DNA of 64,000 nucleotides, taken from NCBI GenBank assembly GCA_965262785.1, contig OZ253559.1, positions 3,906,001-3,970,000 of the forward strand, written 5' to 3'. The position numbers and the translations under genes are program-made. The stretch comes from G965218495 sp965262785. Lineage in GTDB: Bacteria; Bacteroidota; Rhodothermia; Rhodothermales; Bin80. The notes beneath the pieces are model-generated. The model searched no databases and was not told the DNA's origin. It saw only the letters and a program-made list of their open reading frames with translations. Of this stretch, positions 35,644 to 44,234 are shown in pieces. Position 1 is the first letter of the stretch; each line of letters starts with the position of its first letter.

Positions 35644-38268
35644 CTATTCGGCTTCATCTTTCGTGTTGCACCCCTTGTCGCCTACAAAGCACTTGTGTTC
35701 AGCGTCGCCGCCTGCGATCAAGAATGCAAGAAGATCGAGCACCTCCTCGCCGTTCAGGCGGTTCAATAGCCGCGATGGCATGATGGAAACGGGCGACAAC
35801 TCGCGGCGCACCACCTCCGACTCCTGTACTGTTACGACTTGTCCGGGGTCATACGGATTCTGGTTCAGCGAAATCACCCCGTCCTCTTCTCCAACGACAC
35901 GGCCGGTGATGATGGTGCCATCTTGCAGCTCAAGCAGCTCTGCCGCGTATTGATCCGAAACGGCATCACTGGGAGAGTCTATTGCTTCCAGGATTTCGCC
36001 GCGCCCGAAACGTGTGCCGACAGTCGTGAGGTCGGGCCCTATGCCACCGCCGGTTGCGCCCAACCGGTGACACGCACCACACAGTGCGCCCGCATATAAG
36101 CGTTCCCCACGTGCGAAGGTACGCGTCTCATCAAAACCCTCGCTCATGAGCTCGAAAATCTCCTGGCGGTTCCAGTTTTTGCCAGGTCCCTCTGGCTGGG
36201 GCAGCGTCGCCAGGAATGACGAGCGATCAGAAAACGCATCTACCAGTCCGGCCAGCGGTTCTTTTTCTTCTTCGGTGAGATGCTCCACTGCATCAGCGCG
36301 CATGTCCTCTATAAAGCCCACGTAGCTCCGCCCCCCGCTCTTGCGTAACGCATCGTAGAACCATTGGAAATACGCGCGGCGATCCTCCACCGTCCATCCC
36401 GTACGCACGTGGCGCAGACTCATGACCACGTCAATCTCCTGGCCTCCCGGCATATTCGCCCGCATATCAGTGATCGCACCACCGTACTGCTCACTTCGCT
36501 CGGCTACATCTTCCTCAAGCAGGAGCATCTCCCGGGGTCCACGTGCAGTGAGCATGCCAAGGTGCTCCAGCATGAGGCCTACGATGCCGGGCGCTTCCAG
36601 CGCAGCCAGTAAGCGGCCGCGTTCACGGTTAAGCTCCTCATCGGCCTCCGGATAGTTTTCCGCTAGGCGCTCGGTGACCAGTAGCTTTCGATCCCCTTCC
36701 GGCATGCCCATGCGCGTGATGATCAGCCCGTACGCACGAAACAGATCGAGCTGCTGCGCCCGCGAAAGGTCAGCCTCTTCAATGCTCATGAGAGCGTCAA
36801 GCGCAGCTGGCCGGCGCTCCGGATCACTATGGCGCGCAAGCGCAATGATGGCATAAAGACGGCGTAGGGGATCCGGCTCTCCTAAGGCCCTGTCGGCCCA
36901 GGTCGACACGGGCTGGTGCTCTATGGCAATACGGGCGGCCCACCGCACAAAGCGGTCCGCGTGGCTGAGGTGCGGCCACGCTGCCGAAATGGCCGCTGCA
37001 TCCTGTATTCCATGGAAAGCTTCCAGCTTGCGCCGCAACGCATGCTGCACGCTCATGCGGCGAGGCGCCGTCGGGCCGGGGGCCACGTCTCCGTCGTACC
37101 ATACGCGGTAAAGAAACGAATTCAAACGCCGTCCACCGGTCGTGAAGTACAGCGCACCGTCATTTCCGACGACGCCGTCGGTGACAGGTAAGGGGACTCC
37201 GGACAGGAATTCCTCCGCCGTGCCTTCGTACGTGCTGCCATTGGGGCGCAAGTCCACCCAGTAGATCGTTCCAAAACTCCAGTCAAAGACAAACACGCCG
37301 CGCCGGTATCGTAGCGGGAATTGCGTGTTGGCACCCGACACTACGCCGGTTGGCGAGCCTTGCCCAACATCTGCCACTGCAGGCAGGTTGTCCGGATAAT
37401 AGGCTGGCCACTTGCCAGAGCCGGTGCGCCACCCGAACTCGCTGCCACTGCTGGCGTGAATTACCCGAATCGGCCGGTACCAAGGCATGCCAAGGTCCCA
37501 CTCCATGTCGGAGTCAAACGTGAACAAGTCCCCCTCGGGGTTGAATGCAATGTCGTACGCGTTGCGATACCCCACGCTAAAGAGGTCCCACTGCTCCCCG
37601 TCTTTGTCCGTGCGAACGATCCACCCGCCGGGCGCGGGTCGGTCCGCCGCGTGGCCCCGTGGATCGCGCAAGACTGGCATGAGCTGGTCCTCGTCCCATA
37701 CGGGCGGCACCAGCGAGCGTTGGGTTTCTGGCAATTCGGTATGATTCCCAGCTATGATGTACAGGCTGGTACCGTCCGGACCCAAGACGATGCTGTGTGG
37801 ACCGTGTTCACCCCACCCTTCGAACCCCATCAGGGAGTCAACCACGTCGAACTGGTCATCCCCGTCGGTGTCTGTCACCCGAAACAAACCGCTGCCGCGC
37901 CCCTTTGCATCTTCTGCGTTGTTGACCACCACGTATAAGCTGTTAAAGGCCCAGAGCAGGCCCTGCGCGCGCCCGATATCAATGTCCAGCTTCTCTACCT
38001 TTGTACCATTCGGATCATCACCAATGGGTACGGGCTCCACGCGATAAAGCGCACCATACTGATCTGATGCAAGCAGCCTGCCCTTTCCATCAACAGCCAG
38101 TGACACCCAGGAGCTACTGTCCTCGGCCATGGGACTGTACAGTACCTCGTAGCGAAACCCCTCGGGCAACGAGAGTTCTGCCGGACTGGAGTCAGAGCCT
38201 GAAGGCTGGCAGGCGCTCGGTACCAGGAGTGCCGTAAATGCCACCATTACAACAATTGTATAGCGCAT
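35644..38268 (-). CDS. Propeller / HEAT-like / cytochrome c lipoprotein (PVC-type heme-binding)
   Basis: Exported lipoprotein of 874 residues (lipobox LLVPSAC). Residues 30-400 form a propeller of the membrane-bound dehydrogenase type (LPEGFRYEVLYSPMAED, DQYGALYRVEPVPIG, HGPHSIVLGPDGTSLYIIAGNH, FNPEGDLFTFDSDMEWD). A helical repeat-rich middle follows (VRWAARIAIEHQPV, RLYAIIALARHSDPERR). The C-terminal heme domain has GALCGACHRLGATGGGIGPDL and a likely axial Met in SPVSIMPSRLLNRL. The order is opposite to the convergent gene, which has heme first. Both presumably depend on CcmF. The extreme C-terminus has an odd Cys pair (HKCFVGDKGCN). Confidence 0.85.
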   Translation of the reverse strand: MRYTIVVMVAFTALLVPSACQPSGSDSSPAELSLPEGFRYEVLYSPMAEDSSSWVSLAVDGKGRLLASDQYGALYRVEPVPIGDDPNGTKVEKLDIDIGRAQGLLWAFNSLYVVVNNAEDAKGRGSGLFRVTDTDGDDQFDVVDSLMGFEGWGEHGPHSIVLGPDGTSLYIIAGNHTELPETQRSLVPPVWDEDQLMPVLRDPRGHAADRPAPGGWIVRTDKDGEQWDLFSVGYRNAYDIAFNPEGDLFTFDSDMEWDLGMPWYRPIRVIHASSGSEFGWRTGSGKWPAYYPDNLPAVADVGQGSPTGVVSGANTQFPLRYRRGVFVFDWSFGTIYWVDLRPNGSTYEGTAEEFLSGVPLPVTDGVVGNDGALYFTTGGRRLNSFLYRVWYDGDVAPGPTAPRRMSVQHALRRKLEAFHGIQDAAAISAAWPHLSHADRFVRWAARIAIEHQPVSTWADRALGEPDPLRRLYAIIALARHSDPERRPAALDALMSIEEADLSRAQQLDLFRAYGLIITRMGMPEGDRKLLVTERLAENYPEADEELNRERGRLLAALEAPGIVGLMLEHLGMLTARGPREMLLLEEDVAERSEQYGGAITDMRANMPGGQEIDVVMSLRHVRTGWTVEDRRAYFQWFYDALRKSGGRSYVGFIEDMRADAVEHLTEEEKEPLAGLVDAFSDRSSFLATLPQPEGPGKNWNRQEIFELMSEGFDETRTFARGERLYAGALCGACHRLGATGGGIGPDLTTVGTRFGRGEILEAIDSPSDAVSDQYAAELLELQDGTIITGRVVGEEDGVISLNQNPYDPGQVVTVQESEVVRRELSPVSIMPSRLLNRLNGEEVLDLLAFLIAGGDAEHKCFVGDKGCNTKDEAE

Positions 38269-38342
38269 GCATTCAAAGAGGTTGGGCGAACACGTCCGCA
38301 GAAGTTATGGAATTACCTCTTAAGCCAAATACCACTTGACGC

Positions 38343-39518
38343 ATGCTATCGTGCCAGCGACACCTATTCACTCTGCCGGATGAGGCGCACTACATCAACT
38401 GCGCTTACATGTCCCCCATCCTCAAGGCCGCAGAGGAAGCGGGTATGGCGGGGATGCACCTGAAGCGAGTTCCCTCCGATATCTCCCCCGCGATGTTCTT
38501 CAAAGAGAGCAGCCTGGTTCGTCAGCTTTTTGCAACGCTCGTGGGAGTCGGCGCGCGGCAGGTCGCGCTGATTCCGGCGGCTTCCTACGGAATTGCCACC
38601 GTGGCGCACAACCTGGCCGTCAAGAAGGGCCAGAACATCGTAGTGCTACACGAGCAATTCCCGAGCAACGTGTACACCTGGCGGCGACTTGCTGGAGAAC
38701 GTGGTGCTGAACTGCGTACCGTGGTGCCACCGGCGGGAACGTGTCGGGCCGAAGAATTCAATGCACGGCTCCTCGCCTCGATTGATCGCGACACCGCCGC
38801 GGTGGCTGTGGGTCCCATACACTGGACCGATGGAACGCAAATCGATCTGGAAGCGGTTGGGCGGCGAACAAGTGCGTTGGGTGCTGCTTTCGTTGTAGAT
38901 GGCACCCAGTCCGTAGGCGCGATGCCGATAGATGCACAGGCGCTTGGAATTGATGCTCTGATTTGCGCCGCATACAAATGGATGCTTGGCCCATACAGCA
39001 TCGGCGCGATGTACTTAGGGCCACGATTCATGGAGGGAATTCCCCTCGAAGAAACATGGGTTGCGCGGCAGGACAGCGAAAATTTTGACACGCTTGTCAA
39101 CTATGGCGATGCATACCGGGATGGTGCACTACGCTACGATGTAGGAGGTCGGAGTAACTTCATTTTGGTACCCATGATGATCAAAGGGCTTGAGCAGTTG
39201 CTGGCGTGGGGACCGGCCAACATCCAAGCCTACTGCCATGCACTGATGCGTGAGGTGCTGCAAGAAGCCGAAACACTGGGCTACTCTGTCTCCAAGGGCA
39301 GTAGTGCACATCTTTTCGGCCTTCGCGTGCCAGACCATATCGCCCGTCCCCGACTTCAGGAAGCGCTTCAGCGTCGTGGGGTGTCAGTTTCACTCCGCGG
39401 CGAATCCATCCGCATCTCGCCCCATGTTTACAATAACGAGCAGGATGTGGCTGCGCTGCACGATGCCTTGGTAGCGGCGTCACAGGTGTCGACCCCATCT
39501 TACTCAATTCCCGCCTGA
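38343..39518 (+). CDS. Class V aminotransferase-fold PLP enzyme
   Basis: PLP-dependent enzyme of 391 residues in the cysteine desulfurase/kynureninase/isopenicillin-epimerase-like group. The PLP Lys is in ICAAYKWMLGPYSIGAMY; the Asp contacting the pyridine N is in FVVDGTQSVGAMPID. The N-terminal YINCAYMSPILKAAEEAG replaces the usual 'YLNHA' start. The Cys loop of IscS-type desulfurases is not visible, so it is unlikely to be an Fe-S cluster desulfurase. Substrate unknown. It is divergent from the 874-residue cytochrome gene (75 bp) and its 3' end overlaps the convergent SLOG-type gene by 19 bp. Confidence 0.85.
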   Translation: MLSCQRHLFTLPDEAHYINCAYMSPILKAAEEAGMAGMHLKRVPSDISPAMFFKESSLVRQLFATLVGVGARQVALIPAASYGIATVAHNLAVKKGQNIVVLHEQFPSNVYTWRRLAGERGAELRTVVPPAGTCRAEEFNARLLASIDRDTAAVAVGPIHWTDGTQIDLEAVGRRTSALGAAFVVDGTQSVGAMPIDAQALGIDALICAAYKWMLGPYSIGAMYLGPRFMEGIPLEETWVARQDSENFDTLVNYGDAYRDGALRYDVGGRSNFILVPMMIKGLEQLLAWGPANIQAYCHALMREVLQEAETLGYSVSKGSSAHLFGLRVPDHIARPRLQEALQRRGVSVSLRGESIRISPHVYNNEQDVAALHDALVAASQVSTPSYSIPA

Positions 39519-39975
39519 CTTATTCGTGCAAACAGCGCATCCAGAAAGCGGCACGCATGGTGATACGCGCCGGGCACTTCGCTCTCTCTGGGTCCCGCTA
39601 TGTTCAGCTTGTGGATCTTATGCACCCGCATCCATGCAGCTACGGAAGGTGCTAGCTCCACCTGGTCCAATTCTGCCTGCATCAGCGGCTTCCGGTACGC
39701 CGCAGCAGCCAACAACGTAGCAACAGTTCCCTGCGAAGTGGATTCGGCCCCTAGTATCAGCGTACCATCGCTGTCTCGCACATTCCACCGCGTCCGCTGC
39801 AGGTATATGCTGGTCGGCGTTTCCCTCATCGGATATCGGAGGCTGATAGGGCCGTCTTCGGCCCGTCTGCCGGCAGGGCACCAGCCGCCGGCCGGAGATT
39901 CCACGCCAGTGCTGAGTCCAGTGCTGCCCGGTCAACGCCAGACTGCCCACCCGATACGATTTCAACTACTGCCAT
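39500..39975 (-). pseudogene. SLOG/YpsA-like 'putative molybdenum carrier' protein, frameshifted
   Basis: The gene is split over two frames. The first frame starts at ATG 39975 and reads MAVVEIVSGGQSGVDRAALD, the nucleotide-binding start of the family. The second, from about 39898, continues with SPAGGWCPAGRRAEDGPIS, RYPMRETPTSIYLQRTRWNVRDSDGTLIL and a normal C-terminus. Adding one base after 39899 joins them as AW-x-SPAGGWCP, the exact family consensus, so a single-base deletion explains the break. The family binds nucleotide-like ligands; a molybdenum role is only an annotation tradition. It lies antisense between the aminotransferase gene and lolA. It is either a recent pseudogene or an assembly error. 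Confidence 0.8.
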
Positions 39976-40040
39976 GTGCTCACCTGACGAACATTGGGCA
40001 CGCGGCAGGGTTCGATGAAGCGCCAGCCGCTGGTTGCACT

Positions 40041-40652
40041 ATGATAGCCAGAACATGCTTGCTCATCATTGCCGTCCTGGCGGCAGCGCCTGCTTGCGGA
40101 CAGAGTCTCAAGCGGCTTGAGCAGTTAGCCGCGTCGGCCCACGGGTTCCGCGCCGACTTCACGTACACTGTTTCGTCCGCATATTGGGATGATCAGCAGG
40201 AGATGCGCGGTAGCCTGGTGCTTCAGGGAATGCGGTATCGTGTGGAAACGGAATCCGAGATCATCCTGTCGCACGGGCTTGATACATACGTTTATCGTCC
40301 GCTTGACAACCAGGTGCTGATCACCGCCACTGAACCGACCTTTTCTCCCGCGACGCTATTCGGAGACTTTGAAGAGCACTACGAGATCGCCAGCACCCAG
40401 CCTGTAACCTACCAGGGTACTCGCCACCTTGCGGTAGTTCTTTTGCCCCGTGACTCGGACTCTTCGATCCTGGAAGTAAAACTTTGGGTACGTCCCAAAG
40501 ACGAGATGGTGACACGCATCCAGTCCATAGACGTCAACGAGACCACCATGGATTTCAAGCTGACGAATATAGACCTGCATCCACAGATTGGCCCCGACAC
40601 GTTCGAGCTCTCATTCCCTGAGAGCGCTGAGATGATCGACCTTCGCTCTTGA
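40041..40652 (+). CDS. lolA: Outer-membrane lipoprotein carrier protein LolA
   Basis: Periplasmic chaperone carrying lipoproteins from LolCDE to the outer membrane, 203 residues. The signal is MIARTCLLIIAVLAAAPACGQ. The LolA fold is recognisable by LEQLAASAHGFRADFTYTV, QQEMRGSLVLQGMRYRVETES, IILSHGLDTYVYRPLDNQVLI, and the late strand LEVKLWVRPKDEMVTRIQSID. The frame is open well upstream, but ATG 40041 is the first start with a signal peptide. It is followed after 4 bp by the flippase-like gene, suggesting a small envelope operon. No lolB was seen. Confidence 0.88.
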   Translation: MIARTCLLIIAVLAAAPACGQSLKRLEQLAASAHGFRADFTYTVSSAYWDDQQEMRGSLVLQGMRYRVETESEIILSHGLDTYVYRPLDNQVLITATEPTFSPATLFGDFEEHYEIASTQPVTYQGTRHLAVVLLPRDSDSSILEVKLWVRPKDEMVTRIQSIDVNETTMDFKLTNIDLHPQIGPDTFELSFPESAEMIDLRS

Positions 40653-40656
40653 CAGC

Positions 40657-41700
40657 GTGCTGACGCAACGCAAGCGCCACCTGGCCGTTTGGATTGGTTC
40701 CTTAGCGCTAGCCGGCATCCTCGTATACCTCGCCCTTCGTAGGTCCAACCTGGCAGAGATTGGGGCTGCATTTAGCCAGGCGAAATACTGGTGGTGCGTA
40801 CCCTTGGCATTCATCACGATCGGCAGCCATCTGGTACGCGCATGGCGCTGGCAAGCGCTCCTTGAGGCTCTGCCGCCGGGCACGAATCGACCGCGCCTGA
40901 CTACGGCGTTTGGTTCCGTGATGATCGGCTTCATGGTCAACTACGTACTGCCGCGCGTTGGTGAATTCGTAAGGGCCGGTAACCTGTCGCGGCGAGAGAA
41001 ACTGCCATACAGTGGCGTCCTCGGGACGATTTTCACCGAGCGCGTAATAGACCTCGTGACATTTGCGCTGGGGGCGGTGCTCTCGGTGCTTATTCTGACT
41101 GGAGAGCAGCGCGTGAGCCTGCACGAAAGAATGCTTCAACCCGCAGTGGAGGGTCTGTCGCCTGTCTCCGCGGTAGGAATGGTTTCAGTGGTGGTGCTAG
41201 CCGCAGTGCTTGCGTGGTGGATCCTGGCGAAGTCGCCTTTGAGGCACTTGGTGGCTACGTATGTGGCGCCTTTGTGGACCTCCTTCTTGGCCGGCATTGC
41301 GACGGCGCATCGCTCGCCCCGCAAAGCGATGTTAATCACTACGACAGTAGTGATCTGGCTAATGTATGGGCTAATGGCCTACATCCCGCTTGAGATGTTT
41401 AGTATGGCAGCGCCGTACAGCCTCACCTTTGTCGATGCCGTAGTAATCATGTTCGTCGGCGTCTTGGGCGTCATTATCCCCACTCCCGGGGGAGTGGGCT
41501 CTTTTCATTATGTCACGATCTTGACGCTCACGGTCTTCTACGGCGTACCCGAGTCCCTCGCAGCTACCTATGCGGTATTCGTACACGGTGCGCAGCTCAT
41601 CCTGTACCTCGCATTGGGACTCCTTATCCTCACGATTCAAGACACTAAGCTTGCTCAGCTCCGAGTGTACGCTCAAAGGCCGGGACGGCAGGACACCTAG
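40657..41700 (+). CDS. Flippase-like / lysylphosphatidylglycerol synthase TM-domain protein (UPF0104)
   Basis: Polytopic inner-membrane protein of 347 residues, 8 or so TM helices. Family blocks: LVRAWRWQALLEAL, GFMVNYVLPRVGEFVRAGNLSRREKLPYSG and TIFTERVIDLVTFALGAVLSVL, then PTPGGVGSFHYVTILTLTVF near the C-terminus. It corresponds to the membrane half of MprF without the aminoacyl transferase domain. Members are linked to lipid or polyprenol-linked sugar flipping; the substrate is unknown. Start GTG 40657, 4 bp after lolA. Confidence 0.85.
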   Translation: MLTQRKRHLAVWIGSLALAGILVYLALRRSNLAEIGAAFSQAKYWWCVPLAFITIGSHLVRAWRWQALLEALPPGTNRPRLTTAFGSVMIGFMVNYVLPRVGEFVRAGNLSRREKLPYSGVLGTIFTERVIDLVTFALGAVLSVLILTGEQRVSLHERMLQPAVEGLSPVSAVGMVSVVVLAAVLAWWILAKSPLRHLVATYVAPLWTSFLAGIATAHRSPRKAMLITTTVVIWLMYGLMAYIPLEMFSMAAPYSLTFVDAVVIMFVGVLGVIIPTPGGVGSFHYVTILTLTVFYGVPESLAATYAVFVHGAQLILYLALGLLILTIQDTKLAQLRVYAQRPGRQDT

Positions 41701-42114
41701 CTGGTCTGCAAAGTATGCCCCATCAGGCTGTTTGAGCCGGCGAATCATGCGTACGCACCTGCCCAGGGCTGGTAGTCGGCAGCCTGCGCAGAATATCGCG
41801 GGCACGTCCAACCTTGAGGATGCCTCACGATGGCGCCTGTCGGCGCCAGGATTCTTGCAAGGGATTCATTTCGCGCTATGACGCCTGAAAGCACGCACTA
41901 CCGGCCAGATTACTGGCGCGGTCATTGAACTGCACAGCAATGAATTTCTCGCGTTACGCAGCCGAAGCATGCAGAGCAATACCCGAAGCGTCCAGGTCTA
42001 TACAATCCGCCAGTGTTTCCGTTAGCTTTGAGTCGAAGAGGGTGGGAGGCAGATCTCCGTACTTCGGGTCGGCTGTGACCACGAATTCGTATGCCGCATC
42101 TTCAAGACCTCGCC
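41701..42114. other. Intergenic region between the flippase-like gene and rlmB
   Basis: About 414 bp between convergent gene ends. It holds a perfect hairpin at 41831-41848 (TGGCGCC, loop TGTC, GGCGCCA) without a T-run. A coding-like minus-strand stretch lies beside rlmB (about 41955-42110) with no start codon in frame near its 5' end. Nothing else was recognised. Confidence 0.4.
41831..41848 (+). terminator. Hairpin downstream of the flippase-like gene, possible terminator
   Basis: Seven-base perfect GC-rich stem with a four-base loop, 130 bp after the gene end and between two convergent operons. The lack of a following T-run makes Rho-independent termination uncertain; it may only stabilise 3' ends. 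Confidence 0.3.
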
Positions 42115-42861
42115 CTAGCGCGGGCGCGTCGCGGCAGAAAGAACGATGCCGGCAGCAACGGACACGTTTAGTGACTCTACATCACCAGGCATGGGAATGG
42201 TAACCATAAAGTCACATTGCTCCACCACGCTGGTGCGCAAGCCAGCACCCTCGCTTCCTACGGCAATGACCATTGGCCGGTCCCAGTCCACGGACCACAC
42301 TGAGGTTCCGCCGCGCATGGCAGTGCCGGCGACATGGTATCCTCGCTCTTTCAGCTGGTAGAGGGCTGCTGGCAAGTGATCTGTCCGGGCAATGGGTATA
42401 CGCGACGCCATCCCGGCGCTCGCCTTTACCACAACGGCACTAAGTGGCGCCATGCGGCGCATCGTGACGATGAGGCCCCCGACGCCTAAGGCTACAGCAC
42501 TGCGAATCAGCGCTCCAAAGTTGCGCGGGTCCTCAATGCTGTCAAGTACCAGGAGCCTTGGCTTCATTCGCTGGACGGCATCCAGGTCCGGGGCTATGGC
42601 GTAGAGCATTGCTTCAAGGTCAGCATAAGCCAGCGCAGTACGGATCGCCATCACCCCCTGGTGTGGCAACCCCCGCGCGACCCGATTGAGCTTTGCCAAA
42701 GGTACATCCTGCACCGGAACTGCAACTGCTCTTGCCTGCCGGCGCAACGGGGCCAGACTTCTCAGACCCTGCTGCAATAGCACCTTCTCCAGCATTGCCG
42801 GCTCGCGTTCCAGCGCTTCTCTCACGGGATGGCGCCCGAAAATGAGTATCGGATCGCTCAT
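42115..42861 (-). CDS. rlmB: 23S rRNA 2'-O-methyltransferase RlmB-like (SpoU family)
   Basis: SPOUT-class RNA 2'-O-ribose methyltransferase, 248 residues. The N-terminal substrate domain is ILIFGRHPVREALEREPAMLEKVLLQQ. The trefoil-knot motifs are LLVLDSIEDPRNFGALIRSA (motif 1), MVIAVGSEGAGLR (motif 2) and IPMPGDVESLNVSVAAGIVL (motif 3). The assignment to G2251-type methylation follows from the overall RlmB/TrmH-group-3 look. The long open frame to 43302 is not used; ATG 42861 overlaps the stop of the PLP decarboxylase gene by 4 bp. Last gene of the hisS-lgt-decarboxylase-rlmB operon. Confidence 0.92.
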   Translation of the reverse strand: MSDPILIFGRHPVREALEREPAMLEKVLLQQGLRSLAPLRRQARAVAVPVQDVPLAKLNRVARGLPHQGVMAIRTALAYADLEAMLYAIAPDLDAVQRMKPRLLVLDSIEDPRNFGALIRSAVALGVGGLIVTMRRMAPLSAVVVKASAGMASRIPIARTDHLPAALYQLKERGYHVAGTAMRGGTSVWSVDWDRPMVIAVGSEGAGLRTSVVEQCDFMVTIPMPGDVESLNVSVAAGIVLSAATRPR

Positions 42862-44234
42862 AAGGCGCACGCCATAGCGTCCAGGTGCTTCACCAACGCA
42901 ACAGATACCTCTTCCTGTTCTGGACGCATGAGCACGCTTCGCAGGATTCGCACACGCTCCCGGTCGGCTTGGAGGCCAGGGTGAAGGGCCTTTAGCACCT
43001 CGCTTTGCACCGACAGCACGCTCAAGAACACGGCCTCCTCTGCGGACATGGCCGCTTCGAATAGCGCTTGCGTGGCCACGTCGATTGCCAACATGGACGT
43101 ACGCGCAGGAAAGTACGTCACAATATCCAGTTCCGGCTCTATAAATGGGCGGAGCACATCCGCTGTCTCCAAGGCAGCGAACCAGCGTCGCCCGGCACGC
43201 AGGCAGGCGGCCAGAATCGGCCCTAGCCCTCGATCTGCTGAAAGAGGCAGCACCTGAAGGGTCAGCCACAGCGCCGCTGCTGCTGCACCTGCCCGGGAAC
43301 ATTCAAGGCTGATTTCACCTAGGTGGAGCTCGTCCGAGGTGAAGTATGTGTAGGGAGAATCATGCTTGTACAAGCGACCTAGCGCCGGGTCGCGTAATAG
43401 TATGCATCCACAGCCATACGGCTGCAGGCCGTGCTTATGTGGATCAATTACGACCGAGTCCGCATCCGCAATGGCGCGAAAGTTTCGTGCGGCCTCGCCA
43501 GAGAGCAATCCACCGTATTCCGCATGTGCATGCAACACAAAGAAGCCACCGTACGCTGCATCCACGTGCACGCGAGCGTTGTAACGGCGACACAGTGGAA
43601 GGGCGTCCGCCACGGGATCAACCGCTCCCAGGCCCGTTGTCCCGGCCGTCAGGACCACTGTGCCAACCTTGCCGGTCTTGAGCTGCTCTTCTAGCGCCTC
43701 AAGCTGCATGCGGCCTTGCCGGTCCGCCGGAACCTCCACCGGCCGCATCGCAAGAACTTCCGCCATGCGGCCGTGGGTATAGTGGGCCGCCTCGCTGAAG
43801 GCAATTGCCAAGCCCGGACGGCAGTGGCGGGCTACCCAGAGCGCTTCCAGATTCGCGATAGTGCCGCTGCTGGTCAGGTGGCCCAAAGTCTCGCCAGGCA
43901 GCTGGAACATTGCTGCCAAGTGCCTGACCACGTCCTTCTCCATGGCGGCAGTGGGTGGCCCGCCGTCAAGGGCATGATTGTTAGGATTGATGAGCATTGC
44001 TGCCGCATACCCGAGCGCTGCCACAGGGTGTGGCGGCTTGAGCATCTGTCCGGCATAGCGGGGATGGAAGAACGGATAGTTGCCGTGCAGACGCTGTACA
44101 AAGGTGTCAAACGCCGCACGAACGTCGTCATCACTAACCTGCACAGACGCGTGGCGGCCAAAGGCACCCCAAGACGCTTCCCACGTGCGCACGCACCGCG
44201 CAGCTTCTTCCAGCCAAGAACCCAGGTCCATCAA
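42858..44234 (-). CDS. PLP-dependent group II decarboxylase
   Basis: Amino-acid decarboxylase-like enzyme of 458 residues (glutamate/aromatic/tyrosine decarboxylase superfamily). The PLP Lys is in VVIDPHKHGLQPYGCGCIL (about residue 264), with VHVDAAYGGFFVLH upstream, the ring-stacking region LGHLTSSGTIANLEALWVARH, and YFTSDELHLGEISLECSRAGAAAAALWL. The substrate cannot be assigned from sequence. It is embedded in a translation/envelope operon, overlapping lgt (4 bp) and rlmB (4 bp), which says little about its substrate. Confidence 0.88.
   Translation of the reverse strand: MMDLGSWLEEAARCVRTWEASWGAFGRHASVQVSDDDVRAAFDTFVQRLHGNYPFFHPRYAGQMLKPPHPVAALGYAAAMLINPNNHALDGGPPTAAMEKDVVRHLAAMFQLPGETLGHLTSSGTIANLEALWVARHCRPGLAIAFSEAAHYTHGRMAEVLAMRPVEVPADRQGRMQLEALEEQLKTGKVGTVVLTAGTTGLGAVDPVADALPLCRRYNARVHVDAAYGGFFVLHAHAEYGGLLSGEAARNFRAIADADSVVIDPHKHGLQPYGCGCILLRDPALGRLYKHDSPYTYFTSDELHLGEISLECSRAGAAAAALWLTLQVLPLSADRGLGPILAACLRAGRRWFAALETADVLRPFIEPELDIVTYFPARTSMLAIDVATQALFEAAMSAEEAVFLSVLSVQSEVLKALHPGLQADRERVRILRSVLMRPEQEEVSVALVKHLDAMACAL

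Noticed and set aside
41831..41848. Strong Rho-independent terminator
   Set aside because: The hairpin is perfect but no T-run follows; kept only as a low-confidence possibility.
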